Of a stretch of 64,000 nt of DNA, positions 18,384-27,428 are shown one piece after another (the stretch's first letter is position 1; the number at the start of each line of letters is the position of its first letter). The notes under the pieces are model-generated. The model was given only the letters and a program-made list of their open reading frames with translations, was not told the origin of the DNA and did not search any database. The translations under genes and the position numbers were made by a program. Source of the stretch: Bacteroides caecigallinarum (GTDB taxonomy: Bacteria; Bacteroidota; Bacteroidia; Bacteroidales; Bacteroidaceae); assembly GCF_016902295.1 (NCBI RefSeq), contig NZ_JACJLQ010000011.1, positions 1 through 64,000 of the forward strand, given 5' to 3'.

Positions 18384-20028
18384 ATTTCAATTCAACTGAT
18401 TTATATCTGTCGCCTGTAGCCTTAACTACTTCCTTCAAGAATTCTTCAGGATATCCAGGACGTTCCAATGGAGCGCAGTTTCCAGTTTCAGGAGCAACCA
18501 TCTTTCCGTTCTTTACCAGTTTTCTCGCACCGTCGTTATAACGCACAATAAGGAACTCTGCAAGTTTCTTCCAGCGGTCAACTGTTGTACGGGCAGTCAT
18601 GTCAGTATAGTTTGTAAGGAAATCCTTTGCCTTTTCAGGACTTTCCTGATACAACTTCAGTGCCGAAGATTCTATTCCTGATTGAGCAGACTCGAAAGTA
18701 TCTTCCAATTCTTTCTGTACGGCACGCATATCGTCTATCATCAGGCTGTAACGAGGACGGATCATGTCTGCCACCCAGTTGTAAATCCAGAAAGCAGAAT
18801 CCCATGAGAATGTGATGCAATCGCCGTTTCCTTCAGCGTATGGAACAGGAATTCTGTCTGTACAGCAGTAAACCGGAGTAAATACAGTCATGTTTGCATC
18901 ATCAAGTCCGAACCACAATACACCGCCTACAGGATCTGGCAAGTTTGCACGCATCTGTGCCACGAATGAGAATGCACTCTGCTGTGTAGAGATAGGGCGT
19001 TCGTTGAAGTATTCCACTCCGTCAACCTTGAATGTAAGAGGAGAAAGACGGTAAGGAGTTTCGAAAGGACCTGCACCCAAATCCTTAGTGATATCAAGCG
19101 GTGTACCTTCGTAATGGTCGCGCATTGCTCTCTGGACATCGCGTACAGAAAGTTTTGAACCAGCCTTTATATAAAGTGGCATAGGCTCTTTGCTCTCGCC
19201 AAGGATATATGGAAGATAAGCATCGCCTGTTGTCTTGCTGAACATATTGTAGAAACTCCATACACGCGCCTCGCAGAAACGAAGACCACTGAAATCAAGT
19301 GGACAATATGCATCGGCAAAACTGAAATCAGAGTTCTTGCCAGTGAAATAGCCTTTTTCACGAGCGAACGAAATTACGTCCGGAGAATAAAGGCAGTTAT
19401 CCTTGTCATTAAGATTGAATTTGTGGATACGACTCTGGTTGGCATGAGCAGCGATACAGTCGTCAGGAATACGGACTGCCACCCAAACAGCACCTTTGAT
19501 GCCTGGACCCTTACCAATCATCTCCATAATCCATGCCTCATTAGGATCGGCAATAGAGAATGATTCACCGCTACTGTAATAGCCGTATTCCTTAACAAGA
19601 TCTGTCATAACCTTGATGGCTTCCTTGGCAGTGCGTGAACGCTGGAGAGCTACATAAATCAGGCTTCCGTAGTCCATGATACCTGTAGTATCGACCAGTT
19701 CAGGACGACCGCCGAATGTGGTTTCGCCGATAGTAACCTGATATTCGTTCATATTACCCACTACATTATATGTCTGCTTTGCTTCCTTGATCTGTCCGAG
19801 ATATTTGCCTGTATCCCAGTCGTGAATATCACGCATGGCACCATCAGGATGTGTAGCTGCAGGATAGTGATAAAGCCATCCGAACATGCCGTATGAGTCG
19901 GCAGAATAAGACACTATTACAGAACCGTCGGCAGACGCTTTCTTACCGACAATAAAGTTGGTACAAGCCCAACCGTTTACTACAAAGGCTGTAAGCAACA
20001 CCACAGCCATCAACAATCTGTTTGTCAT
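18382..20028 (-). CDS. C69 family dipeptidase
   Basis: This is a secreted or periplasmic dipeptidase of peptidase family C69 (U34), 548 residues. After a signal peptide (MTNRLLMAVVLLTAFVVNGWA) the catalytic Cys22 becomes the N-terminal nucleophile in ACTNFIVGKKAS, the hallmark of the family. Further family features are DGSVIVSYSADSY, the ITIGETTFGGR segment and IADPNEAWIMEM. C69 enzymes cleave dipeptides, so this one probably takes part in peptide scavenging. It lies 24 bases downstream of an M23 peptidase gene on the same strand, in a run that also includes tatA and tatC. Confidence 0.93.
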   Translation of the reverse strand: MTNRLLMAVVLLTAFVVNGWACTNFIVGKKASADGSVIVSYSADSYGMFGWLYHYPAATHPDGAMRDIHDWDTGKYLGQIKEAKQTYNVVGNMNEYQVTIGETTFGGRPELVDTTGIMDYGSLIYVALQRSRTAKEAIKVMTDLVKEYGYYSSGESFSIADPNEAWIMEMIGKGPGIKGAVWVAVRIPDDCIAAHANQSRIHKFNLNDKDNCLYSPDVISFAREKGYFTGKNSDFSFADAYCPLDFSGLRFCEARVWSFYNMFSKTTGDAYLPYILGESKEPMPLYIKAGSKLSVRDVQRAMRDHYEGTPLDITKDLGAGPFETPYRLSPLTFKVDGVEYFNERPISTQQSAFSFVAQMRANLPDPVGGVLWFGLDDANMTVFTPVYCCTDRIPVPYAEGNGDCITFSWDSAFWIYNWVADMIRPRYSLMIDDMRAVQKELEDTFESAQSGIESSALKLYQESPEKAKDFLTNYTDMTARTTVDRWKKLAEFLIVRYNDGARKLVKNGKMVAPETGNCAPLERPGYPEEFLKEVVKATGDRYKSVELK

Positions 20029-20052
20029 AAGCGTTTGTGATTGAATAGTTAT

Positions 20053-21732
20053 TTAGAAATTTAATTGTTTACGTGTTTCGTTTCCGCAATTGTCGGTCAC
20101 CACGACCTCCAGCTTGTGAGGTACTCCCCTCTTTACTTTTTCCTTATCCTGGATGACAAGGATACCTTTCTTCAGACCGAAGAGAACGAACTTTCCGTCG
20201 ATATATACTTTATAGGAAGCTATACCTGTAGCCTTGTCGGACACCTTGAAACGGATATTCGAAGTGGAACGCCATTTTGCCTTATCAAGCGGAACGACAG
20301 AAGGAGGAACAGTGTCAACAGCCACAGAAAATTTTCCAAAGTTACGCACCTTAGCCCTCATCCAGCCATTGTCGTATTCACCTCCTACGTAATACGTCCT
20401 CCTGCCGTCAATTTGCCTGATATAATATTTATCGGGAGATACAGTATTCTGTTTTTTCACTCCAATAGCCAAAGGACAATAACCGTGAAGCGGAGTGTTT
20501 CCGGCATCAATGTCATATTCAAGCGAAACGGCTGTTGTATCTGCGGATGAAATACCTACAGTAACTTCCACATCGTCATAAAGCATTCCTTTTGGGATAA
20601 TAAACTCCATACCGGGACGCTGGATAATGGCCGTATGAGAAGACTGCAACAGTTCCTCTCCTTTCATACGGTATTCCGGAATATCCTGCCTTTTCCCTCT
20701 CACGGTAAAACGGTATTTACTCTTATTTCCAAAATTATCCTCGAGGACATAGACAAACTTATAATCCCTTTCGTTGTCTATATTCACAATACCCCTGTCA
20801 TCGCCTACATGATGCAGACGCAGCTTGTTTCCGGGCGACTTATACGAACGCATCAGCAATCTGCGTGAACGCACAAGTTCGTCATAATCGGTAAAGGTAT
20901 TTATCATTCTGTTTTCATCGGGAAGAACCCTGTCCGTCTTACTGTTGAACACCTCAACAGAATCGACATAAAGAGTTACGGAATGTACTCCGTAGAAGTT
21001 GGAAGTATCGTCCATATAATCCTTCGCACTTATGGCAGCATATACCTGTCCCCACGCATACACCGGAGATTTTATGGAAGACACCGGATAAATTTTCTTG
21101 TTGGAAGAGCCTTCCACCAGACCTTTACCCTTTACCGGATAAAGTCCTATGAAACTGGCTTTAGGAGCTTTAGTATCTTTAATGAGGCCGCTGAAATATG
21201 GCATCGGGTCAAGATATTCATCTGTACCGGTTTTTCTGATTTCAAGATGAAGATGAGGACCGCCGGATGAGCCTTCGTTTCCGCTCATCGCAATAATATC
21301 GCCCTGCTTGAACTCGAATTGGCCGGGTTCGGGATAGAGATAACATACAAAAGTCTCGTTGGAATACTGGTAGTCCCTTACATACTTCTCCACTTCTGGA
21401 GCAAATGAAAGAACATGACCATATACGGAAGTATGCCCGTCGGGATGAGTGATATATATAGCCTGACCATATCCGCTATGCTGAACCGCAACACGTGATA
21501 CATACCCGTCGGCAATACATCTTACTGGATGTCCTACCGTACCTTTTGTCTTGAAATCCAGACCGTTATGAAAATGATTCGGTCGCAACTCACCAAAGTT
21601 GGCACTCAATAACAGTGGAAAATCAAGAGGAGAACAATACTTTATTGTATCGCCGGCATAAGACGCTGAGACAATACAACACAAGATTGCAAATATAGAT
21701 TTTCTTAAATCAATCATCGACATTCTTATCAA
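20053..21732 (-). CDS. M23 family metallopeptidase
   Basis: This is an exported zinc peptidase or peptidase-like protein of about 555 residues. A signal peptide (MIDLRKSIFAILCCIVSASYA) precedes the LytM/peptidase M23 domain at residues 35-175, which has the zinc ligands HFHNGLDFK (H and D) and GPHLHLE (HxH). The remaining 370 residues look like beta-sandwich modules that may bind cell wall or other surface polymers. M23 enzymes cut peptide cross-bridges in peptidoglycan. The reading frame begins at 21732, and ATGs at 21723 and 21717 are equally possible. All three overlap the end of tatC, indicating translational coupling. Confidence 0.92.
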   Translation of the reverse strand: MIRMSMIDLRKSIFAILCCIVSASYAGDTIKYCSPLDFPLLLSANFGELRPNHFHNGLDFKTKGTVGHPVRCIADGYVSRVAVQHSGYGQAIYITHPDGHTSVYGHVLSFAPEVEKYVRDYQYSNETFVCYLYPEPGQFEFKQGDIIAMSGNEGSSGGPHLHLEIRKTGTDEYLDPMPYFSGLIKDTKAPKASFIGLYPVKGKGLVEGSSNKKIYPVSSIKSPVYAWGQVYAAISAKDYMDDTSNFYGVHSVTLYVDSVEVFNSKTDRVLPDENRMINTFTDYDELVRSRRLLMRSYKSPGNKLRLHHVGDDRGIVNIDNERDYKFVYVLEDNFGNKSKYRFTVRGKRQDIPEYRMKGEELLQSSHTAIIQRPGMEFIIPKGMLYDDVEVTVGISSADTTAVSLEYDIDAGNTPLHGYCPLAIGVKKQNTVSPDKYYIRQIDGRRTYYVGGEYDNGWMRAKVRNFGKFSVAVDTVPPSVVPLDKAKWRSTSNIRFKVSDKATGIASYKVYIDGKFVLFGLKKGILVIQDKEKVKRGVPHKLEVVVTDNCGNETRKQLNF

Positions 21733-22510
21733 CCTTTTTTACTATAAGAATACTTGCCTCGTACAGTACAAAAATTGGTACAGAAACAAGCAACAATGTA
21801 AACACATCAGATGTAGGGGTAATCACAGCCGCCACTATAAGTGCCACAACGTATGCATGCTTCCTGTATTTATGCATGAAAGAAGAATGCAAAACCCCTA
21901 TCTTGGCAAGGAACCAACAAACTACAGGTATCTCGAAAACTATTCCCATCAACAGGCTCAGAAGCATCAGCGTATCGATATACGACGAAAGCATTATTGT
22001 GTTCTGAACATCAAGGCTCACCTGATATGATGCCAAAAAACGGAATGTAAGCGGGAATATGATAAAATAGTTTACCAATACACCGATAATAAACAGCAGA
22101 TATCCGCTCGTTACTACACGAACAGAGTATTTGCGTTCATTCTCATATAACGCAGGCGATATAAAATGAAACAATTTATAAATAATGTATGGTGAAGCTA
22201 CTATCAGGCCTGCATATATGGACACCATGGCGTGCATCATAAACTGACCTGCCAACTGGGTATTGATGAGCGTGGAGGTGAATTCGCCTGGACATAACCC
22301 CGGCATACCAAGCGACTCGGACAAACGGCAAAGAAACCTATAAAAAATGAAATCGGACTCCTTAGGTGCCAGTACAACAGCGAAAAGCTGGTCCTTGAAA
22401 CAAAATCCAAGAATTGTAAATAGCGCTACAACAACGACTATACGAAACAGGACACTTCGCAATTCGTCCAAGTGATCCCAAAATGTCATTACTTTCTCGT
22501 CCTGTTCCAC
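21710..22510 (-). CDS. tatC: Sec-independent protein translocase TatC
   Basis: TatC is the six-helix inner-membrane receptor for twin-arginine signal peptides. This 266-residue copy has the family opening TFWDHLDELR, the loop residues around FYRFLCRL, the SPYIIYKLFHFISPALYENE segment and EIPVVCWFLAKIG. The frame starts with a GTG at 22510, 2 bases after the tatA stop. An ATG at 22489 (MTFWDHLDEL) is a plausible alternative. With tatA just upstream and no tatB, the system resembles the minimal TatAC type of many non-proteobacteria. The C-terminus overlaps the start of the M23 gene. Confidence 0.96.
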   Translation of the reverse strand: MEQDEKVMTFWDHLDELRSVLFRIVVVVALFTILGFCFKDQLFAVVLAPKESDFIFYRFLCRLSESLGMPGLCPGEFTSTLINTQLAGQFMMHAMVSIYAGLIVASPYIIYKLFHFISPALYENERKYSVRVVTSGYLLFIIGVLVNYFIIFPLTFRFLASYQVSLDVQNTIMLSSYIDTLMLLSLLMGIVFEIPVVCWFLAKIGVLHSSFMHKYRKHAYVVALIVAAVITPTSDVFTLLLVSVPIFVLYEASILIVKKVDKNVDD

Positions 22511-22512
22511 TT

Positions 22513-22719
22513 TTACTGCTCTTTCTTATCCTTGTTTTCTTTATCGGACATCTCGATATCGTCCTCAATACCTTTCACTCCATCCTTGAAACTCTTTACT
22601 CCTTTACCCAATCCTTTCATCAGTTCAGGTATCTTCTTTCCACCAAACAAAAGCAAAAAGATAAGTCCGATAAGCAGGACTTCCTGCATCCCTATCCCCA
22701 ATAGTAATAATGTTGTCAT
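22513..22719 (-). CDS. tatA: twin-arginine translocase TatA/TatE subunit
   Basis: This 68-residue protein forms the translocation pore of the Tat pathway. It has one N-terminal membrane helix ([17 protein letters not shown]), the conserved hinge [20 protein letters not shown] and a charged, acidic-basic tail rich in Lys, Asp and Glu. That order is diagnostic for TatA. It lies 14 bases after the ECF S-component gene and 2 bases before tatC, so it is part of one transcript. Confidence 0.95.
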   Translation of the reverse strand: MTTLLLLGIGMQEVLLIGLIFLLLFGGKKIPELMKGLGKGVKSFKDGVKGIEDDIEMSDKENKDKKEQ

Positions 22720-22733
22720 ATGTTTTTATGAAT

Positions 22734-23243
22734 TTAAATTTTTGAAATGGATTTTAAAAGGAAATAGCCTCCGAATATCTGCAGAAGCATTCCCGGAACC
22801 CCTATTCTGAAATCCTGAAGCGCCGCGTCAAGACTGCCGCTCATAATCCATTCGGCCAATCCGCCTACCACCTGATAAAACAATACTACAGCAATCAGAG
22901 ACAGAACAGATAATTTTCCTGTGCGATGGGCAAGATATCCTGCAGCGACAGCCAACAAGACTGACTTGCATACTATGGCCGGCAACAAAGCCGGAACCGG
23001 CATTCCAAACAAAATGGAATTAACCAATGGTGAAAGTATTGCGACAAGCAAACCAAGTTTCATTCCATATTTATATGCTCCTACCAATGTAAAAAAATAA
23101 ATTGGCAACAATGTAGGACCACCAAGATGTACAAGATGACACAACTGAGGCAAAAGTATATTTCCTAAAACAAAGAATACTGTAAACAGATATGTTCTGC
23201 TCTGTCTGTAAGATAAAGAGACAAAATTAAAAGCTGTATTCAT
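22734..23243 (-). CDS. ECF transporter S component-like membrane protein
   Basis: This 169-residue, almost entirely hydrophobic protein has five or six predicted membrane helices. The segments GGPTLLPIYFFTLVGAYKYGMKLGLLVAILSPLVNSILFGMP and the second-half hydrophobic helices resemble the substrate-binding S components of energy-coupling factor vitamin transporters. The substrate is not evident: no riboswitch was seen upstream. Cognate EcfA and EcfT genes are not in the window, as usual for group II ECF systems. It is the first gene of a run with tatA, tatC, M23 and C69, and a TAACTTTG -7 element lies upstream. Confidence 0.8.
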   Translation of the reverse strand: MNTAFNFVSLSYRQSRTYLFTVFFVLGNILLPQLCHLVHLGGPTLLPIYFFTLVGAYKYGMKLGLLVAILSPLVNSILFGMPVPALLPAIVCKSVLLAVAAGYLAHRTGKLSVLSLIAVVLFYQVVGGLAEWIMSGSLDAALQDFRIGVPGMLLQIFGGYFLLKSISKI

Positions 23244-23275
23244 AACAATTCTGAATGTTTCGTTAATAATAAATG

Positions 23276-23283
23276 CAAAGTTA
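23276..23283 (-). promoter_or_regulatory. -7 element for the ECF/tat gene run
   Basis: The minus strand reads TAACTTTG, matching TAnnTTTG, 33 bases upstream of the S-component ATG. No convincing -33 element accompanies it. Confidence 0.45.
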
Positions 23284-23354
23284 TTACTTTCACCTAATTA
23301 TCTGTCATTTTATGGATGAAATAATTTCAACAGAATGCGGAAAGCTTATAAATA

Positions 23355-23386
23355 TTTGGAAAATATGCAATTTTATCATATCTTTG
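23355..23386 (+). promoter_or_regulatory. promoter of the lysine exporter transcript
   Basis: TTTG (23355-23358), 20 bases and TATCTTTG (23379-23386) match the Bacteroides consensus in sequence and spacing. Transcription would begin near 23393, about 190 bases before the first exporter ORF. That leaves a long leader with a short ORF in it. Confidence 0.75.
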
Positions 23387-23412
23387 CATCACAAAACACA
23401 AGAATAGGACTG

Positions 23413-23517
23413 ATGAACAAACTTCTGACATACATACAGCCTCACACTCCTCTCCGAATTTATCTTACGTTCGGACATCGCAGTGCGTCCGTTCATTGGT
23501 TCAGCGGATTCCAATAA
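23413..23517 (+). CDS. candidate 34-residue leader ORF
   Basis: An ATG about 20 bases after the predicted transcription start opens a 34-codon frame ending in TAA, 64 bases before the exporter gene. The peptide is basic and aromatic, ends in HWFSGFQ and contains no lysine run. It could be a leader peptide or a chance frame in a structured 5' leader: hairpins CGGAC/GTCCG and ATTGG/CCAAT lie inside it. The evidence is position only, so the call is tentative. Confidence 0.35.
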   Translation: MNKLLTYIQPHTPLRIYLTFGHRSASVHWFSGFQ

Positions 23518-23581
23518 ACATAACTTTATCTTTATCGTAAAATCTTAAAGAGATACATAATATATGTAGCTCCGGACAAAC

Positions 23582-23902
23582 ATGTATCATCCACAAACTA
23601 AAAACAAGAAGACAGTTATGTTTACAATTATAGGAACTATGTTCACTGGAATCATTTTAGGATATGTATTCAGAAACTTGAATATCCTGAAGAAAACAGA
23701 AAAGACAATATCGTACACCATAATATTACTTTTATTTATAATGGGTGTATCAGTCGGCTCAAACGACAGAATAATAGAAAACATCGGAACTTTCGGCTGG
23801 CAGGCAGCCATAATAGCTTTTTCGGCAACCTGTGGCAGTATTCTTGCCGCATGGCTGGTGTTAACCATGTTTTTCCAGAAAGGAGAAAGCCATGAAGGGT
23901 AG
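23582..23902 (+). CDS. LysO-type exporter, N-terminal half (separate ORF)
   Basis: This 106-residue membrane protein corresponds to the N-terminal part of the lysine exporter LysO (YbjE, DUF340). Three or four helices are visible, including VMFTIIGTMFTGIILGYVFRNL and ISYTIILLLFIMGVSVGSN, with the family's SVGSND loop. E. coli LysO is a single chain of about 300 residues. Here the family is divided between this ORF and the next, which overlaps it by 11 bases. I believe the two-gene form is usual in Bacteroides. An ATG at 23618 is an alternative start. The leader upstream is described separately. Confidence 0.82.
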   Translation: MYHPQTKNKKTVMFTIIGTMFTGIILGYVFRNLNILKKTEKTISYTIILLLFIMGVSVGSNDRIIENIGTFGWQAAIIAFSATCGSILAAWLVLTMFFQKGESHEG

Positions 23903-24518
23903 TCTGATAGTTCTCATGTTTTTTATGGCAGGTTGCATATTGGGAATACTTGACATAATACCTTTTGATTCACAAAAGAGCGACATGTCAATGTACGTAC
24001 TGTATGCGCTGATGCTCCAGGTGGGATTGAGCATAGGTTCAAGCAAGGACCTGAAATCCATAATTAAGGATATACGTCCGAAATATCTGCTCATTCCATT
24101 GGCAACAATCATAGGTACTTTACTTTTTTCCGCCCTGGCAAGCGTACTGCTTTCACAGTGGAGCATTTTCGACTGCATGGCTGTAGGTAGCGGATTTGCC
24201 TATTACTCACTCTCGTCCATTCTGATAACCCAGTTCAAAGAAGCGTCGTTGGGACTGCAACTTGCCACGGAGCTCGGTACAATAGCTCTCCTGTCGAATA
24301 TCTTCCGCGAGATGATGGCTCTGCTGGGAACACCATTGCTCGTGAAATATTTCGGAAAACTTGCGCCTATATCTGCAGCAGGAGTAAATTCTATGGATGT
24401 GGTTCTGCCAATCATTACAAGATACTCAGGAAAAGACATGATACCAGTGGCAATTTTCCACGGAATATTGATAGACCTTACAGTACCGTTTTTCGTGTCA
24501 TTATTTTGCCGGCTTTAA
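23892..24518 (+). CDS. lysine exporter LysO family protein, C-terminal part
   Basis: This 208-residue protein has six or so membrane helices and matches the C-terminal two thirds of LysO. Characteristic pieces are QVGLSIGSSKDLKSI, FDCMAVGSGFAYYSLSSILI and GVNSMDVVLPIITRYSGKD. In E. coli LysO exports lysine and toxic lysine analogues across the inner membrane. Its ATG lies inside the last codons of the preceding ORF (11-base overlap), so the two products are translationally coupled and probably assemble together. A hairpin terminator overlaps the stop codon. Confidence 0.9.
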   Translation: MKGSLIVLMFFMAGCILGILDIIPFDSQKSDMSMYVLYALMLQVGLSIGSSKDLKSIIKDIRPKYLLIPLATIIGTLLFSALASVLLSQWSIFDCMAVGSGFAYYSLSSILITQFKEASLGLQLATELGTIALLSNIFREMMALLGTPLLVKYFGKLAPISAAGVNSMDVVLPIITRYSGKDMIPVAIFHGILIDLTVPFFVSLFCRL

Positions 24519-24537
24519 TCCCAAGTCGGCATTTTTT
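24507..24537 (+). terminator. terminator of the lysO genes
   Basis: TGCCGGCTT (24507-24515) pairs with AAGTCGGCA (24523-24531) with one G-T pair, followed by six T residues. The stop codon of the second exporter ORF lies within the hairpin. Confidence 0.85.
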
Positions 24538-24622
24538 ATACCTATTTCTACAAAACAATCAAAAGGATTCATTAAATTTGCAGAAAAAATAAACACTACA
24601 TAAGCATATTGATTTTAACTTA

Positions 24623-25627
24623 ATGATAGAAAAACATATTGTACTTGAAGATATAGATCCGGTTATCTTCTACGGTGTGAACAACACCAACATGCAAATG
24701 ATAAAAGCTCTGTTTCCCAAACTCAGAATTGTGGCACGAGGCAATGTCATAAAAATAATGGGAGACGAAGAAGAAATGTGTGCCTTTGAAGATGCCATCA
24801 CAGCGCTTGAGAAACATTGTTCGACATATAACTCGTTGAACGAAGAAGTTATCCTGGATATTATAAAAGGCAACAACACCAAAATTGAAAAGAACAGCGA
24901 GGCTATTGTATTCAGTGTAACTGGAAAACCTATCATTCCGAGAAGTCCGAACCAACTGAGACTGGTAAAGGATTTTGAAAAAAACGATATGATATTCGCC
25001 ATAGGACCTGCCGGCTCAGGTAAAACATACACTGCCATAGCATTGGCTGTAAGAGCCCTCAAGAACAAAGAAATCAAAAAAATCATATTAAGCCGTCCGG
25101 CTGTCGAAGCGGGAGAGAAACTCGGATTCCTGCCGGGAGACATGAAAGATAAAATAGACCCATATCTGCAACCTCTGTACGATGCGCTTCAGGACATGAT
25201 TCCAGCCGCAAAGCTGAAAGAATACATGGAACTGAACATTATACAGATAGCCCCTTTGGCTTTCATGCGCGGACGAACATTGAACGACGCCGTAGTGATA
25301 TTAGATGAAGCGCAGAACACTACTACACAACAAATCAAGATGTTCCTCACACGTATGGGTATGAACACAAAAATGATTGTCACAGGCGATATGACACAGA
25401 TTGACCTCCCGTCGTCACAGACTTCCGGACTTGTACAGGCAATAAAAATCCTGAAAGACGTAAAAGGTATCAGCTTCATCGAGCTCAACAAGAAAGATAT
25501 CGTAAGACATAAGTTGGTGACAAGAATAGTTGAGGCTTACGAAAAATTCGAAGAAAAATGTAAAGCCGAAAAAGAAGAAAAGGCCAAAACCGAAAAGGCA
25601 GAAAAGAAAACATCGGCCAAACAATGA
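24623..25627 (+). CDS. phoH: PhoH family ATPase
   Basis: This 334-residue cytoplasmic ATPase belongs to the PhoH/PhoL branch with an N-terminal KH-like RNA-binding region (residues 20-70). The PhoH domain holds Walker A GPAGSGKT (about 128-135), SRPAVEAGEKLGFLPGD, the VILDEAQNTT Walker B motif and TGDMTQIDLP. PhoH-like proteins are linked to RNA metabolism and ribosome-associated RNA processing, but the exact reaction is unsettled. The C-terminus is a low-complexity Lys/Glu/Ala tail. It starts 105 bases after the lysO stop, and purC follows 39 bases downstream, so co-transcription with purine synthesis is likely. Confidence 0.96.
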   Translation: MIEKHIVLEDIDPVIFYGVNNTNMQMIKALFPKLRIVARGNVIKIMGDEEEMCAFEDAITALEKHCSTYNSLNEEVILDIIKGNNTKIEKNSEAIVFSVTGKPIIPRSPNQLRLVKDFEKNDMIFAIGPAGSGKTYTAIALAVRALKNKEIKKIILSRPAVEAGEKLGFLPGDMKDKIDPYLQPLYDALQDMIPAAKLKEYMELNIIQIAPLAFMRGRTLNDAVVILDEAQNTTTQQIKMFLTRMGMNTKMIVTGDMTQIDLPSSQTSGLVQAIKILKDVKGISFIELNKKDIVRHKLVTRIVEAYEKFEEKCKAEKEEKAKTEKAEKKTSAKQ

Positions 25628-25666
25628 TTGAAACAACATATTTACTTCCTAAAATATATAGAAAAG

Positions 25667-26611
25667 ATGAGTAAAGCATTAACAAAAACAGACTTCAACT
25701 TTCCTGGTCAGAAGAGTGTTTACCACGGAAAAGTTCGCGATGTGTACAACATCAACGGTGAAAAATTAGTCATGGTTGCAACAGACCGTATCTCGGCATT
25801 CGACGTTGTTTTGCCTGAAGGTATTCCTTACAAAGGCCAGATGTTGAACCAGATTGCAGCCAAATTCCTTGATGCTACAACTGACATCTGTCCAAACTGG
25901 AAACTCGCTACTCCGGACCCAATGGTTACTGTAGGTGTTATGTGCGAAGGTTTCCCTGTAGAAATGATTGTCCGCGGTTACTTGTGCGGTAGCGCATGGC
26001 GCGCTTACAAGAGCGGTGTCCGCGAAATATGCGGAGTAAAACTTCCTGAAGGTATGCGCGAGAACCAGAAATTCCCAACTCCAATCATCACTCCTACCAC
26101 AAAGGCTGAAATGGGTATGCACGACGAAGACATCTCTAAAGAAGAAATCCTTGCTAAAGGTCTTGCTACTCCTGAAGAATATGCTACATTAGAGAAATAT
26201 ACTTTGGCACTGTTCGAACGTGGTACAAAAATAGCTGCAGAACGCGGTCTTATCCTCGTCGATACTAAATACGAATTCGGTAAGCACAACGGTCAGATTT
26301 ATCTGATGGACGAAATCCACACTCCAGACTCAAGCCGTTACTTCTATTCGGAAGGTTACGAAGAACGTTTCGAAAAAGGCGAACCTCAGAAACAGCTGTC
26401 TAAAGAATTCGTACGCGAATGGCTGATGGCAAACGGCTTCCAGGGAAAGGAAGGACAGACCGTACCTGAAATGACTCCGGAAATAGTAAACTCTATCAGC
26501 GAACGTTATATCGAACTTTACGAACACATCACTGGCGAGACTTTCGTAAAAGCTGATACTACTGAATTAGCGTCACGCATCGAAAAGAACGTAACTGAAT
26601 ACTTGAAATAA
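25667..26611 (+). CDS. purC: phosphoribosylaminoimidazole-succinocarboxamide synthase
   Basis: PurC (SAICAR synthetase) joins CAIR and aspartate with ATP in de novo purine synthesis. The 314-residue protein is the longer, yeast-like form. Signatures are [31 protein letters not shown], the conserved [13 protein letters not shown] and [10 protein letters not shown] placed the start at the ATG at 25667; the open frame begins at 25628 but encodes a non-conserved leader. Codon use is strongly biased to preferred codons, pointing to high expression. Other purine genes are not in the window. Confidence 0.97.
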   Translation: MSKALTKTDFNFPGQKSVYHGKVRDVYNINGEKLVMVATDRISAFDVVLPEGIPYKGQMLNQIAAKFLDATTDICPNWKLATPDPMVTVGVMCEGFPVEMIVRGYLCGSAWRAYKSGVREICGVKLPEGMRENQKFPTPIITPTTKAEMGMHDEDISKEEILAKGLATPEEYATLEKYTLALFERGTKIAAERGLILVDTKYEFGKHNGQIYLMDEIHTPDSSRYFYSEGYEERFEKGEPQKQLSKEFVREWLMANGFQGKEGQTVPEMTPEIVNSISERYIELYEHITGETFVKADTTELASRIEKNVTEYLK

Positions 26612-26618
26612 TATTAAC

Positions 26619-26638
26619 GGGCGGGGACTATCCCGCCC
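26619..26638 (+). terminator. hairpin after purC
   Basis: GGGCGGG and CCCGCCC pair perfectly around a short loop directly after the purC stop. No long T-run follows, so termination may be partial and the next gene may receive read-through. Confidence 0.6.
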
Positions 26639-26670
26639 ATTATATATCTCTACATAACTACATTCATAAC

Positions 26671-27411
26671 ATGTCAAATTATCCCCAAGAAAACATAAAG
26701 CCATATAATCAGGACGAGAGCAAAGCCGTACAGGTAGAAAAAATGTTTGATAACATCGCCCCTACCTATGATAATCTCAACCATGTCCTTTCGTTAGGCA
26801 TTGACAAAAGCTGGAGACGTAAAGCCATCAACATGCTCAAACCATACCGCCCCATGCATATTATGGACGTGGCTACAGGAACAGGCGATTTTGCGATACA
26901 GGCATGCCGCGTGCTTCAGCCTGAAGAACTAATTGGAACAGACATTTCGGAGGGTATGATGAATGTAGGAAGAGAAAAAGTAAAACAGTCGGGACTGGAC
27001 AAACAGATTTCATTCGCAAAAGAAGACTGCACATCATTGTCTTTTCCTGACAACAGATTTGATGCCATTACAGTGGCATTCGGAGTGCGAAATTTCGAAA
27101 ATCTGGATAAAGGACTCGCCGAAATGCGCCGCGTACTGACAACCGGCGGACATCTGGTTATTCTGGAACTTTCGGAGCCGGAAACATTCCCTATGAAACA
27201 GCTTTATGCCATCTATTCGAAAATCGTTATACCGACAATAGGCAAATTACTATCGAAAGACAACAGCGCTTACACATACCTGCCACAATCTATCAAGGCA
27301 TTCCCGCAAGGAGAAGTAATGCAGAAGATTCTTTACAAGGCAGGATTCAGCAAAGTGACATTCAAAAGACTTACTTTAGGAATTTGTACACTTTACTTTG
27401 CAACAAAATAA
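26671..27411 (+). CDS. menG: demethylmenaquinone methyltransferase (UbiE/MenG)
   Basis: This 246-residue SAM-dependent methyltransferase carries out the last step of menaquinone synthesis, the C-methylation of demethylmenaquinone, at the membrane face. Family motifs are present: [21 protein letters not shown], the SAM loop [27 protein letters not shown]-like [10 protein letters not shown] and the C-terminal [18 protein letters not shown]. Bacteroidales use menaquinone, so the MenG role is favoured over ubiquinone. It is followed 17 bases later by aroE, which makes chorismate precursors for menaquinone and aromatic amino acids. Confidence 0.96.
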   Translation: MSNYPQENIKPYNQDESKAVQVEKMFDNIAPTYDNLNHVLSLGIDKSWRRKAINMLKPYRPMHIMDVATGTGDFAIQACRVLQPEELIGTDISEGMMNVGREKVKQSGLDKQISFAKEDCTSLSFPDNRFDAITVAFGVRNFENLDKGLAEMRRVLTTGGHLVILELSEPETFPMKQLYAIYSKIVIPTIGKLLSKDNSAYTYLPQSIKAFPQGEVMQKILYKAGFSKVTFKRLTLGICTLYFATK

Positions 27412-27428
27412 CTTAAAATTTTATTCCG

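Noticed and set aside
20065-21270. Plus-strand frames inside the M23 gene
   Set aside because: They are antisense to a gene with complete zinc motifs and a signal peptide.
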